Of a stretch of 64,000 nt of DNA, positions 18,668 through 25,617 are shown piece after piece. Position numbers and translations under genes: made by a program. The stretch is from NCBI RefSeq assembly GCF_016741855.1, contig NZ_JAERRH010000004.1, forward strand, positions 496,001-560,000, written 5' to 3'. Every line of letters starts with the position of its first letter. Position 1 is the stretch's first letter. The notes under the pieces are model-generated. The model searched no databases, had not been told where the DNA came from, and saw only the letters and a program-made list of their open reading frames with translations. Source of the DNA: Streptomyces musisoli. GTDB taxonomy: Bacteria > Actinomycetota > Actinomycetes > Streptomycetales > Streptomycetaceae.

Positions 18668-18699
18668 GGTGCCCCCGGGGCTTCGGCCCCGTGGGCACC
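18668..18699 (+). terminator. Strong hairpin after the collagen-like gene
   Basis: GGTGCCCCCGGGGC at 18668-18681 pairs with GCCCCGTGGGCACC (about 18685-18698) around a TTCG tetraloop, with GGGACA/TGTCCC outside, and then a TCCTTTGTCC tail. It probably ends the collagen-like transcript, so rmlB-rmlD need another promoter or read-through. Confidence 0.75.
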
Positions 18700-18743
18700 G
18701 TCCTTTGTCCCGCCTCGCAGCAGAGAAGAAAGCTCGGAGAGCC

Positions 18744-19718
18744 ATGCGCATTCTCGTGACCGGTGGTGCCGGATTCATCGGCTCGGAATACGTCCGCCGA
18801 CGGTGGGACTCGGATCCGGAAGCGCGGATCACCGTGCTCGACAAACTCACCTATTCGGGGGTCGAGGCCAATCTGGCGTCCGTGGCGCGGCAACCGGGCT
18901 ACACATTCGTCCACGGCGACATCTGTGACCCGGACGTGGTCGACCAGGTCATGGCGGGGCAGGACGCGGTGGTGCACTTCGCCGCCGAGTCGCACGTGGA
19001 CCGCTCGATCGACGGAGCCGACCGGTTCGTCCGGACGAACGTGATGGGCACCCAGGTGCTCCTCGACGCCGCCCGCCGGCACCGGGTCGGCCGCTTCGTC
19101 CACGTCTCCACCGACGAGGTGTACGGCTCGATCGCCGAGGGCTCCTGGACCGAGGAACGGCCCCTCGCACCGAACTCCCCGTACTCCGCCTCGAAGGCCG
19201 GCTCCGACCTGCTGGCACTTGCCCACCACCGCACCCACGGCCTGGACGTGGTCGTCACCCGGTGCACCAACAACTACGGGCCGTACCAGTTCCCCGAGAA
19301 GGTCATCCCGCTCTTCATCACCCGCCTCCTCGACGGAGGGACGGTCCCCCTGTACGGGGACGGCCGCAATATGCGCGACTGGCTGCACGTCTCGGACCAC
19401 TGCCGGGCCATCGACCTGGTCCTGCACGACGGCCGGGCCGGGGAGATCTACCACATCGGCGGCGGAACCGAGCTGACCAACCACAAGCTCACCGCACTGC
19501 TGCTGGACGCCGTCGGCGCTGACTGGGACCGGGTCGCGCACGTGGCGGACCGCAAGGGCCACGACCTGCGCTACTCGCTCGACGACAGCAAGATCCGCGA
19601 AGAGCTGGGCTACGCCCCGCAGGTCCCCTTCACCGAGGGACTGGCCGCCACCGTGGCCTGGTACCGCGCACACCGCGCCTGGTGGGAGCCGCTGACGGAG
19701 AGGGCCGCACTGCGATGA
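18744..19718 (+). CDS. rmlB: dTDP-glucose 4,6-dehydratase
   Basis: This 324-residue extended short-chain dehydrogenase/reductase makes dTDP-4-keto-6-deoxyglucose from dTDP-glucose using bound NAD. It shows the Rossmann motif TGGAGFIGS at the N-terminus, DKLTYSG, HFAAESHVDRSI, the catalytic triad HVSTDEVYG (Asp-Glu) with Y147xxxK151 (SPYSASKAGSD), and TRCTNNYGPYQFPEK. All RmlB signatures are intact. It overlaps rmlD by four bases, so the two are translated together. A terminator separates it from the collagen-like gene. Confidence 0.96.
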   Translation: MRILVTGGAGFIGSEYVRRRWDSDPEARITVLDKLTYSGVEANLASVARQPGYTFVHGDICDPDVVDQVMAGQDAVVHFAAESHVDRSIDGADRFVRTNVMGTQVLLDAARRHRVGRFVHVSTDEVYGSIAEGSWTEERPLAPNSPYSASKAGSDLLALAHHRTHGLDVVVTRCTNNYGPYQFPEKVIPLFITRLLDGGTVPLYGDGRNMRDWLHVSDHCRAIDLVLHDGRAGEIYHIGGGTELTNHKLTALLLDAVGADWDRVAHVADRKGHDLRYSLDDSKIREELGYAPQVPFTEGLAATVAWYRAHRAWWEPLTERAALR

Positions 19719-20626
19719 GCACGCCTTGGCTGGTGACCGGCGCACGGGGGCTCCTCGGCCGGGACGTGCTGGCCGAACTCGCCGCCGATCCGGACGCCGT
19801 GGTGACGGGCCTGGGCCGGGAGCAACTCGACATCACCGACCCGGCAGCCGTCCGTGCGGCCGTCACCGGTCACCGGGTGGTCGTGAACTGCGCCGCCTGG
19901 ACGGACGTCGACGGCGCCGAACGCTCCGAGGCGGCGGCCACCGCCGTGAACGGCACGGGCGTCCGCCACCTGGCCGCCGCCTGCGCGGACAGCGGGGCAC
20001 TTCTGCTGCACGTCTCCACCGACTACGTGTTCCCGGGTGCCGACCGCCTGCCGTACCCCGAGGGCGCGCCGACGAGACCCGTCAACGCGTACGGGCGGAG
20101 CAAGCTGGCGGGGGAGCGGGCCGTCCTCGAACTGCTCCCGGACACCGGTCGCGTCGTGCGCACCGCCTGGCTCTACGGCGCGCACGGCCCGAACTTCGTG
20201 GCCACTTTGCTCGGCCTCGCCGCCCGGCGCGCGACGCTGGAGGTGGTGGCCGACCAGCACGGCCAGCCGACCTGGGCCCGTGCCCTCGCCCGCCGACTGG
20301 CCGCACTCGGGCGGGCCGCGCTGGCCGGGACGGCTCCGGCGGGCATCTACCACGGCACGGCGGCCGGCCGGACCACCTGGTACGGCCTGGCCCGCGAGAC
20401 CTTCCGGCTCAGCGGCCTCGACCCCGAGCGGATCCGCCCGGTCGGCTCCGACAAGTTCCCGCGTCCCGCCGCCCGCCCGGCCTTCAGCGTCCTCGGTCAC
20501 GGCAACTGGCTGCGGGCCGGCCTCGCTCCCCTTCCCCTGTGGGACGACCAGCTGACGACCGCCCTGACGGCACCCGAATTCGCGGCCCTGGCCGCCACGG
20601 CACGCACGAGCACCCCGCGCACCTAG
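19715..20626 (+). CDS. rmlD: dTDP-4-dehydrorhamnose reductase
   Basis: This 303-residue enzyme performs the last step, NAD(P)H-dependent reduction to dTDP-L-rhamnose. It has the N-terminal nucleotide motif WLVTGARGLLGRDV, DITDPAAVRAAV, VVNCAAWTDVDGAE, HVSTDYVFPG, catalytic Y126xxxK130 (NAYGRSKLAGE), and the RTAWLYG motif. ATG 19715 overlaps the rmlB stop (ATGA). With rmlA, rmlC and rmlB this completes the pathway, so the locus can make its own activated rhamnose. A long inverted repeat follows immediately. Confidence 0.95.
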   Translation: MSTPWLVTGARGLLGRDVLAELAADPDAVVTGLGREQLDITDPAAVRAAVTGHRVVVNCAAWTDVDGAERSEAAATAVNGTGVRHLAAACADSGALLLHVSTDYVFPGADRLPYPEGAPTRPVNAYGRSKLAGERAVLELLPDTGRVVRTAWLYGAHGPNFVATLLGLAARRATLEVVADQHGQPTWARALARRLAALGRAALAGTAPAGIYHGTAAGRTTWYGLARETFRLSGLDPERIRPVGSDKFPRPAARPAFSVLGHGNWLRAGLAPLPLWDDQLTTALTAPEFAALAATARTSTPRT

Positions 20627-20690
20627 GGTCTTTCGTTTGGATCAGGCCGGATCAGACCACGCGAGCCCGGCGTGATCCAAACGAGAGGCC
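20627..20690. repeat. Long inverted repeat after rmlD (terminator or interspersed palindromic element)
   Basis: Arms of 12 bases (TCGTTTGGATCA at 20633-20644, TGATCCAAACGA at 20673-20684) are perfect, and flanking GGGTCTT/GAGGCCC extends the pairing imperfectly. The loop repeats GGATCA. The element lies between convergent rmlD and the TPR gene and may terminate both. I recall similar TTTGGATCA palindromes between Streptomyces genes, so it may belong to a dispersed family; that needs a genome search. Bases 20691-20817 contain no recognisable gene. Confidence 0.6.
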
Positions 20691-20817
20691 CGAGGCCCCG
20701 TCCTTGCGTCCCCGTCGTCCGCCCGGAGGACGGGCGGGCGGTGTTCTGCCGGCAGGGGATGGCGGACGCCCGGCGGAACCCCATGGTCCGCCGGGCGCCC
20801 GCCCGATGGCCGGGCGA

Positions 20818-21441
20818 TCACCCGGACACGGCGTCCCGGAACTTCTCCGGCACCTGGGAGAGGACCTTGGGATCGGCCCCGACCGCGCGGCGGAACGCGT
20901 CCTCGGCCTCGTCCTCCCGGTCCGCCTCCGCCAGGAGCTGACCCAGTTGCAGGTGGACGGCGGCCACCTTCGGATTGGCGGCGGAGGCCCGCTGGAGGAG
21001 TTCGATGGCCTGGTCCGGCTCGGTGGACCGCAGCATGAACGCCTCGCTGTAAAGGGCGGACATGAAGTGCGGATCGATCTCGAGAGCCTTCTCGAAGTTC
21101 TTCCGGGCCTCCGCGGCCCTGCCATTCTGCTGTGCGATGACCCCGAGGCCGTACCAGGCGTTCTTGTTCCTGGCGTCCAGTTGCAGAACACGCCGGTATT
21201 CCTCGGCGGCGCCGGAGAGATCCTGGTGCATCTGGCGATCGAGGGCGGACCGCAGCAGCGCGCCCGCCGATTTGGCGTCCTGGGCCTTGGTGTCCGGCGC
21301 GGACGCGGATGCCCCCGCGGGCGCGGAAGCCGGTTTCGGCGCGGACGCCCCGGACGAGGGGGAAAGGGTCGCCCAGACGATCACCCCGGTGGCAGCCGTC
21401 GCCATTGCGGCGATCCCTGCCCACAAGCTCGTACGTTTCAC
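20818..21441 (-). CDS. Membrane-anchored TPR protein (paralogue 1)
   Basis: GTG 21441 (MKRTSLW) is chosen over an upstream frame start because it matches the paralogue at 24732; the product has 207 residues. Residues about 4-26 form a signal anchor (LWAGIAAMATAATGVIVWATL). An Ala/Ser/Pro-rich linker leads to four or five tetratricopeptide repeats (about residues 60-195), e.g. EYRRVLQLDARNKNAWYGLG and NFEKALEIDPHFMSALYSEA. It ends LSQVPEKFRDAVSG. The second copy (24112-24732) shares the start, layout and end. TPR proteins are scaffolds; neighbouring glycosyltransferases suggest assembly of a glycosylation complex at the membrane. It is divergent from the SunS-like GT2. Confidence 0.8.
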   Translation of the reverse strand: MKRTSLWAGIAAMATAATGVIVWATLSPSSGASAPKPASAPAGASASAPDTKAQDAKSAGALLRSALDRQMHQDLSGAAEEYRRVLQLDARNKNAWYGLGVIAQQNGRAAEARKNFEKALEIDPHFMSALYSEAFMLRSTEPDQAIELLQRASAANPKVAAVHLQLGQLLAEADREDEAEDAFRRAVGADPKVLSQVPEKFRDAVSG

Positions 21442-21489
21442 TGTGTCACTTTTCCTGGAAGGTGGCGGACGGATGGACCCGGCTTGTCT

Positions 21490-21584
21490 CAGGTGGCAGA
21501 CAACGACGTTACGAGGCGGCCGCTTTGAAGCCGCCGTGGGGCAGGCGTGCGGGCCGTTCAGACCACTCGAATGCACGAGTCGTG
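21490..21584. promoter_or_regulatory. Conserved upstream region of TPR gene 1
   Basis: Three blocks here recur upstream of TPR gene 2 with the same spacing from the start codon: CAGGTGGCAG at 21490-21499, GTTACGAGGC (about 21508-21517), and a 22-base element at 21563-21584 that differs by one base from 24853-24874. The last contains an inverted repeat ACTCG-N6-CGAGT (21565-21580). On the gene strand the second block reads CGTAAC, similar to ECF-sigma -35 boxes such as that of BldN, but a matching -10 box is not evident. Divergent GT2 21635 could share this control. Confidence 0.55.
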
Positions 21585-21634
21585 CGAATGATCTCGGCCC
21601 GGCCTCTTTGCGTGGAATTCAGCGGCTGGATTGG

Positions 21635-22762
21635 ATGGTGGCCGTGAAGTCAACGGTCTGTCTGAACATGATCGTCAAGAATGAGGCCCCGGTGATCCGG
21701 CGTTGTCTCGAATCCGTACGGCCCTTGATCGACACCTGGGTCATCGTGGACACCGGCTCGACCGACGGAACGCAGGACATCGTCCGTGACGTCTATCGCG
21801 ACCTCCCCGGCGAACTGCACGAGCGGCCCTGGAAGGGTTTCGACGGCAGCCGTACCGAGGCGATCGGACTCGCCCGCGCGTGTGCCGACTACCTGCTCTT
21901 CATGGACGCCGACGACGTGATGGAGGTACCGCCCGGCGGCCGGCTGCCGGAGCTGGCGCTCGACGCCTACCGGTTCACCGTCCGCAGCGGGCCGTACGCC
22001 TACCGGCGCCGGGCCCTGGTCTCGACCCGGCTGCCGTGGCGGTACGTCGGCGTCCTGCACGAGTACCTCGACTGCGATGACCAGTACACCCTCGGGACGC
22101 TGGAAGGCGCCACCATCGTCGTCGTGGGCGGCGGGGGACGCAGCAGGGGCAGGAGTGTCCGGGAGAAGTACCTGACGGACGCCGAGACCCTCCGGCAGGG
22201 TCTGGTCGAGGAACCCGGCAACGGGCGTTACATGTTCTACCTCGGTCAGAGCTACCGCAACGCCGGCGAGCGGGAGAAGGCGATCGAGGCCTACGACCGC
22301 CGCGTGACCATGGGCGGCCGGGACGAGGAGGTCTTCTGCGCCCGTCTGTTCGCCGCCCAGCTCGCCGTAGAGCTGGCGCGGCCGCCCGCCGAGGTGATGG
22401 CACGCTACCTGGCCGCGTACGAGAGCCGGCCCGCGCGCGCCGAGGCGCTGGGCGAACTCGCGCGCTGGTGCCGCCTCGACGGGGGGCGCTGGCCGCTCGC
22501 CCACCTGTTCGCGCGGCAGGCGGCACAGCTTCCGTATCCGAGCACCGACCACATGTTCATCGAGTCCGACTGGTACCGCTGGGGCGCGCTCGACGAACTC
22601 GCGGTCTCCGCCTACTGGGTCGGGGAGTACGAGGAGTCGCAGAGCTGCTGCGAACGGCTGCTGGCGGGCGACAGGCTGCCCGCCGAGCACCGTGACCGCG
22701 TCCTGCGGAACCTCGAACTCTCCCGGCGCCACCTTCTCGCCGGGCGCCTCGTCGGGGCCTGA
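21635..22762 (+). CDS. GT2 glycosyltransferase with C-terminal TPR-like region (SunS-like)
   Basis: From ATG 21635 the product has 375 residues (GTG 21638 or 21644 are alternatives). The N-terminal domain begins CLNMIVKNEAPVIRRCLESV and includes IVDTGSTDGTQDIV and FMDADDVME, the nucleotide-sugar and metal sites of GT2 enzymes; this variant resembles SunS and related protein glycosyltransferases. The C-terminal half has TPR-like helices (YMFYLGQSYRNAGEREKAIEAYDRR). It is soluble, with no membrane segment. It sits head-to-head with TPR gene 1 and next to the rhamnose genes, so rhamnosyl transfer to protein or glycan is plausible but unproven. Confidence 0.85.
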   Translation: MVAVKSTVCLNMIVKNEAPVIRRCLESVRPLIDTWVIVDTGSTDGTQDIVRDVYRDLPGELHERPWKGFDGSRTEAIGLARACADYLLFMDADDVMEVPPGGRLPELALDAYRFTVRSGPYAYRRRALVSTRLPWRYVGVLHEYLDCDDQYTLGTLEGATIVVVGGGGRSRGRSVREKYLTDAETLRQGLVEEPGNGRYMFYLGQSYRNAGEREKAIEAYDRRVTMGGRDEEVFCARLFAAQLAVELARPPAEVMARYLAAYESRPARAEALGELARWCRLDGGRWPLAHLFARQAAQLPYPSTDHMFIESDWYRWGALDELAVSAYWVGEYEESQSCCERLLAGDRLPAEHRDRVLRNLELSRRHLLAGRLVGA

Positions 22763-22794
22763 GGCGGAGTGGTTCCGGCCCATGGAACGCGGAA

Positions 22795-22825
22795 GGCGCC
22801 CGGCGGAACCTCCCGGCCGGGCGCC
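22795..22825. terminator. Bidirectional hairpin between convergent GT2 genes
   Basis: GGCGCCCGGC (22795-22804) pairs with GCCGGGCGCC (22816-22825) around an 11-base loop. It lies in the 78-base gap between two convergent genes and can end both transcripts. Confidence 0.7.
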
Positions 22826-22840
22826 TGACGTTCGCGCGAG

Positions 22841-24115
22841 CTAGACCAGCAGCTTCCCCCCGTGCCGCGGAGTGCCGTCCTTCATCGCGATGAGGTTGGC
22901 GACCACGTACGAGATGTTGTTCCTGGAGTGGAACTCGCTGGGGAAGTAGGTGACCAGCCGGGACGACTGGAACCGGGCCTCGAGGTCCGGCACGAAGGCG
23001 CGGTACTGGTTGTCCGTGTAATACCAGAACGAGTTCTCGTTGTAGTAGGCCACATGCGCCGGGTCCTGGTACGCCCCCCGCCCGTCGGAGCTGGGCGTCA
23101 CGGTGAGGAGCATCCCGCCGGGCGCCAGCAGCCGGTAGAGCTCGTTGATCAACGGGACCTTCGCGGGCACGTACTCGAGGAAGTCCACCGCACGCATCAG
23201 GCCGACGGAGGCGTCGGGCAGATCCAGCTTCCCGGGCAGCGTCGCGACGATGTCGACGCCCTCGCCCGGCCGCTGGTCCACGCCGAGGTACCCCGGCGGC
23301 TTGCGGTGGGCGGCACCGAGGTCCAGGGCCAGCAGTCCGCGCCGGTGGGTCCAGGCGAGGGCGTTGGCCTCGATGTACTTGTCGTACAGGGCGACCGTGT
23401 CGCGCTGGATCTGCGCGTTGATCTCCGGGTCGCGCTGGGTGTTCGAGGGGTGGAGCCGCTGCAGGTACAGGCAGCGGTTGATGTGGTGGAAGTCGCCGAC
23501 GTGGAAGAGACGGCACATCAGGTCCTGGTCGTCCAGGACCGTGAGGTCGGGGTTGTAGCCGCCGGCCTTCTCGTAGCTCTCCTTGCGGAAGGCGCGGACG
23601 TGGTTGGGCGCGAACCAGATGTAGGCGACGTTGTGCGGGGTCGGCGCCAGGGAGACGACCTGAAGCAGCTTGCGGCCGTCGACCCGCACCTCCTCGTACT
23701 GCCAGCCGCACGTCTCGTCGAAGCGGCTGTCGTCCCGCTTGCCGTCCTCGGTGATCTGCGCGGTGTTGCTGTAGACGAAGACGGCCTCGGGGTGCGCGTC
23801 GAAGGCCTTGCCGAGCTGGGCCAGGCAGGCCTTAGCCAGCAGGTCGTCGTGGTCGAGTTCGACGAGGATCTCGCCGCGGGCCAGTTCACACGCCCTGCGC
23901 TTGGCCGCTCCGACACCCTTGAGGTTGTCCGCGATCTCCACCCGGACCCGGTCGTCGGCCCGCTCCGGCCGCCACCGGGCGCCGTTGTTGAGCAGGACGA
24001 TCCACTCCCAGTCGGAGCACGTCTGCGCTTGCAGGGTCCGCAGGCACTCGTCGAGGAAACGAGGCTGGTGGCTGGGGGTGAAGACGGAGAACCTCGGTGT
24101 TGCGGTCGACGTCAA
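22841..24115 (-). CDS. GT2 glycosyltransferase fused to class I SAM methyltransferase-like domain
   Basis: TTG 24115 overlaps the TPR gene 2 stop (TTGA), giving 424 residues. Residues about 1-225 are a GT2 domain (FSVFTPSHQPRFLDECLRTL, IVLLNNG, LVELDHDDLL, VLDDQDLMCRLFHVGD). Residues about 255-424 resemble a SAM methyltransferase of the Methyltransf_11 type: LALDLGAAHRKPPGYLGVD (motif I region, divergent), DASVGLMRAVDFLEYVP and LLAPGGMLLTVTPSSDGR. Such fusions are consistent with adding and then O-methylating a sugar. Motif I lacks the usual GxGxG, so the methyltransferase activity could be altered. It is translationally coupled to the TPR protein. Confidence 0.8.
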   Translation of the reverse strand: MTSTATPRFSVFTPSHQPRFLDECLRTLQAQTCSDWEWIVLLNNGARWRPERADDRVRVEIADNLKGVGAAKRRACELARGEILVELDHDDLLAKACLAQLGKAFDAHPEAVFVYSNTAQITEDGKRDDSRFDETCGWQYEEVRVDGRKLLQVVSLAPTPHNVAYIWFAPNHVRAFRKESYEKAGGYNPDLTVLDDQDLMCRLFHVGDFHHINRCLYLQRLHPSNTQRDPEINAQIQRDTVALYDKYIEANALAWTHRRGLLALDLGAAHRKPPGYLGVDQRPGEGVDIVATLPGKLDLPDASVGLMRAVDFLEYVPAKVPLINELYRLLAPGGMLLTVTPSSDGRGAYQDPAHVAYYNENSFWYYTDNQYRAFVPDLEARFQSSRLVTYFPSEFHSRNNISYVVANLIAMKDGTPRHGGKLLV

Positions 24116-24732
24116 CTGTCGCTCCCTGCTTCGCTCGAAGTGGATGACGGGTCGGCGGAATCACGGAATTCCTCCGGTACCTGAGAGAGCAGCGAAGGAT
24201 CGATGGCGACCGTGCGGCGGAACTCGTCCGTGGCTTTGCGGTCACGGTCCTGCCGCGCCCAGATACGTCCGAGATGCAGATGTGCGGTGGCCGCTTTCGG
24301 ATCGGCTACGACGGCACGTTCCAGGAGCGTGACGGCCTTTTCCGGGTCGCTCGATTCCAGCAGGACCGCCTCGTTGAAGAGAGCCGGCGGAAAGGCCGGG
24401 TCGGTCTTCAGGGCCTCTTCGTAGGCCGCGCGGGCGTCGGCCGTACGGCCTGCCTGATGTGCGAGGTGTCCCAGGTTGTACCAGGCGAATTTGTTCCGCG
24501 GTTCCAGTTCCAGCACGCGGGAGTAGGACTTGGCGGCGGCTGGGGGATCCTGGTACTTCTCCTGGAGGATGCCCCTCTGTAAATACCAGTCGGCGTCCCT
24601 GGTCTCCGCCGGGGCCTTTGATTCCGATGATTCCGAGGTCGCCGCCGAGTGGGACTCGATCGCCCACGTCGTGACTCCGGTGGCAACGGCAGCCGCACCG
24701 GTGAGCGCTACCAGCAAAACCTTGCGTTTCAC
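24112..24732 (-). CDS. Membrane-anchored TPR protein (paralogue 2)
   Basis: GTG 24732 (MKRKVLL) gives 206 residues. A signal anchor at about residues 4-24 (LLVALTGAAAVATGVTTWAI) is followed by a Ser/Glu-rich linker and about four TPRs (residues 55-185), e.g. SYSRVLELEPRNKFAWYNLG and AYEEALKTDPAFPPALFNEA. It ends LSQVPEEFRDSADPS, nearly the same as paralogue 1. The upstream region is also shared, so this is a duplication of gene plus promoter. It overlaps the GT2-methyltransferase gene by four bases, implying a 1:1 functional pair with that enzyme. Confidence 0.8.
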   Translation of the reverse strand: MKRKVLLVALTGAAAVATGVTTWAIESHSAATSESSESKAPAETRDADWYLQRGILQEKYQDPPAAAKSYSRVLELEPRNKFAWYNLGHLAHQAGRTADARAAYEEALKTDPAFPPALFNEAVLLESSDPEKAVTLLERAVVADPKAATAHLHLGRIWARQDRDRKATDEFRRTVAIDPSLLSQVPEEFRDSADPSSTSSEAGSDS

Positions 24733-24780
24733 TTTGTCACATCTCGTGGATGGTGGATTACGGCTGGGTGTTGCTAATCC

Positions 24781-24874
24781 CAGGTGGCAGGCACAGAGGT
24801 TACGAGGCCGCCCCGACCGGGCCGCGTTCCGCAAGCGCGTTGGGCGTGCGAACCACTCGAAAGCACGAGTCGTG
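24781..24874. promoter_or_regulatory. Conserved upstream region of TPR gene 2
   Basis: CAGGTGGCAG (24781-24790), GTTACGAGGC (about 24799-24808) and the 22-base inverted-repeat element (24853-24874) match the region upstream of TPR gene 1 in sequence and in distance from the start codon (49 bases to the first block in both). The conserved blocks within otherwise diverged DNA suggest a promoter and a regulator site kept by selection. Confidence 0.55.
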
Positions 24875-24879
24875 AAACG

Positions 24880-24984
24880 GCCTTTCCGGCCGACGCGGGA
24901 CAGCGCCTGGTCGTGCTCGACGCCGAACCGGAGTCACCGTCCGCCGCGGCACTCCGGCTGCTCGCCGCGTCCGTTCACCGACGC
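24880..24984 (+). pseudogene. Remnant of the C-terminus of an XRE/MmyB-like regulator
   Basis: In one frame these bases read AFPADAGQRLVVLDAEPESP and then SAAALRLLAA. This matches the end of XRE-family regulators with an MmyB-like ligand domain (typically LPADPGQRL then AEPGSPSADALRLLA). No helix-turn-helix or upstream domain is present; instead the DNA runs directly into the TPR gene 2 control element. I read it as a fragment left by deletion. The remaining gap to 25108 shows nothing else. Confidence 0.5.
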
Positions 24985-25108
24985 CGCGCCCCGACGGGAG
25001 GGCCGGACGCGAGGTGTCCCGGGAGGGCGACGGCGGTTCATGGCGCCCGGTCCGCGCGTCGCTGCGGGTGCACGCGGACCGGGGCCGACAGAGGGACCCT
25101 GGGCGGGG

Positions 25109-25528
25109 TCAGTTGGCCGGGCTGAGTTCCTTCGGCCCGGACAGGGCGTCGCTGTGGGCGTCCATCCGTTCGGCCGCGAGGATCGCCGCGGCGGTGTCCG
25201 CGCGCGAGGCGGCCACCACCAGCGCCCGCCCGGCGAGCGCGTGCGCCCGCCGGTGCAGCGCGCCCGGGTCGCCCGCCGCGGGCGGCGCCGCACGCAGTGG
25301 CGTACGCCCTCCCCGCAGCCGGGCCACCTGCGCCGTGAGGCGCTCGGCGGCCGTGTCCAGGTCGGCGGACGGCGTCAGGGCGCGCAGCTCGTCGGTGACC
25401 GCGAGCAGCGCGGCGAGGTGCCCGGCGAGCTGGATGTCCAGCTCCTCCTCGCGCGACCGGTGGGGGAAGTCGGAGGCGGTGCCGGCCATCGTGGTGTGGA
25501 CCGACTTGGTGCGGATCGGTTCGTACAT
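25109..25528 (-). CDS. Conserved hypothetical protein, helical, 139 residues
   Basis: ATG 25528 follows AGGAGGCC with seven-base spacing, a strong start. The protein has no signal or membrane segment. It contains REEELDIQLAGHLAALLAVTDELRAL and a later Ala-rich helix (HALAGRALVVAASRADTAAAIL), so it is probably an all-helical cytosolic protein. I do not recognise the family. It is preceded by an A/T-richer 89-base gap (25529-25617) that should hold its promoter and lies downstream of alaA on the same strand, so it could also be read from there. Confidence 0.65.
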   Translation of the reverse strand: MYEPIRTKSVHTTMAGTASDFPHRSREEELDIQLAGHLAALLAVTDELRALTPSADLDTAAERLTAQVARLRGGRTPLRAAPPAAGDPGALHRRAHALAGRALVVAASRADTAAAILAAERMDAHSDALSGPKELSPAN

Positions 25529-25617
25529 GGTGGATGGCCTCCTGTGCGCTGACAGGAAGCCATCCTAGCTTGGATTTCGTCTAAAGTTGAGTCGTGTCAC
25601 GGAGTGGAGTCCGTCGA

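Noticed and set aside
21490..21520. BldN-type promoter (CGTAAC with CGTTGA) for the TPR genes
   Set aside because: CGTAAC is present in both copies, but no CGTTGA-like -10 box occurs at the required spacing.
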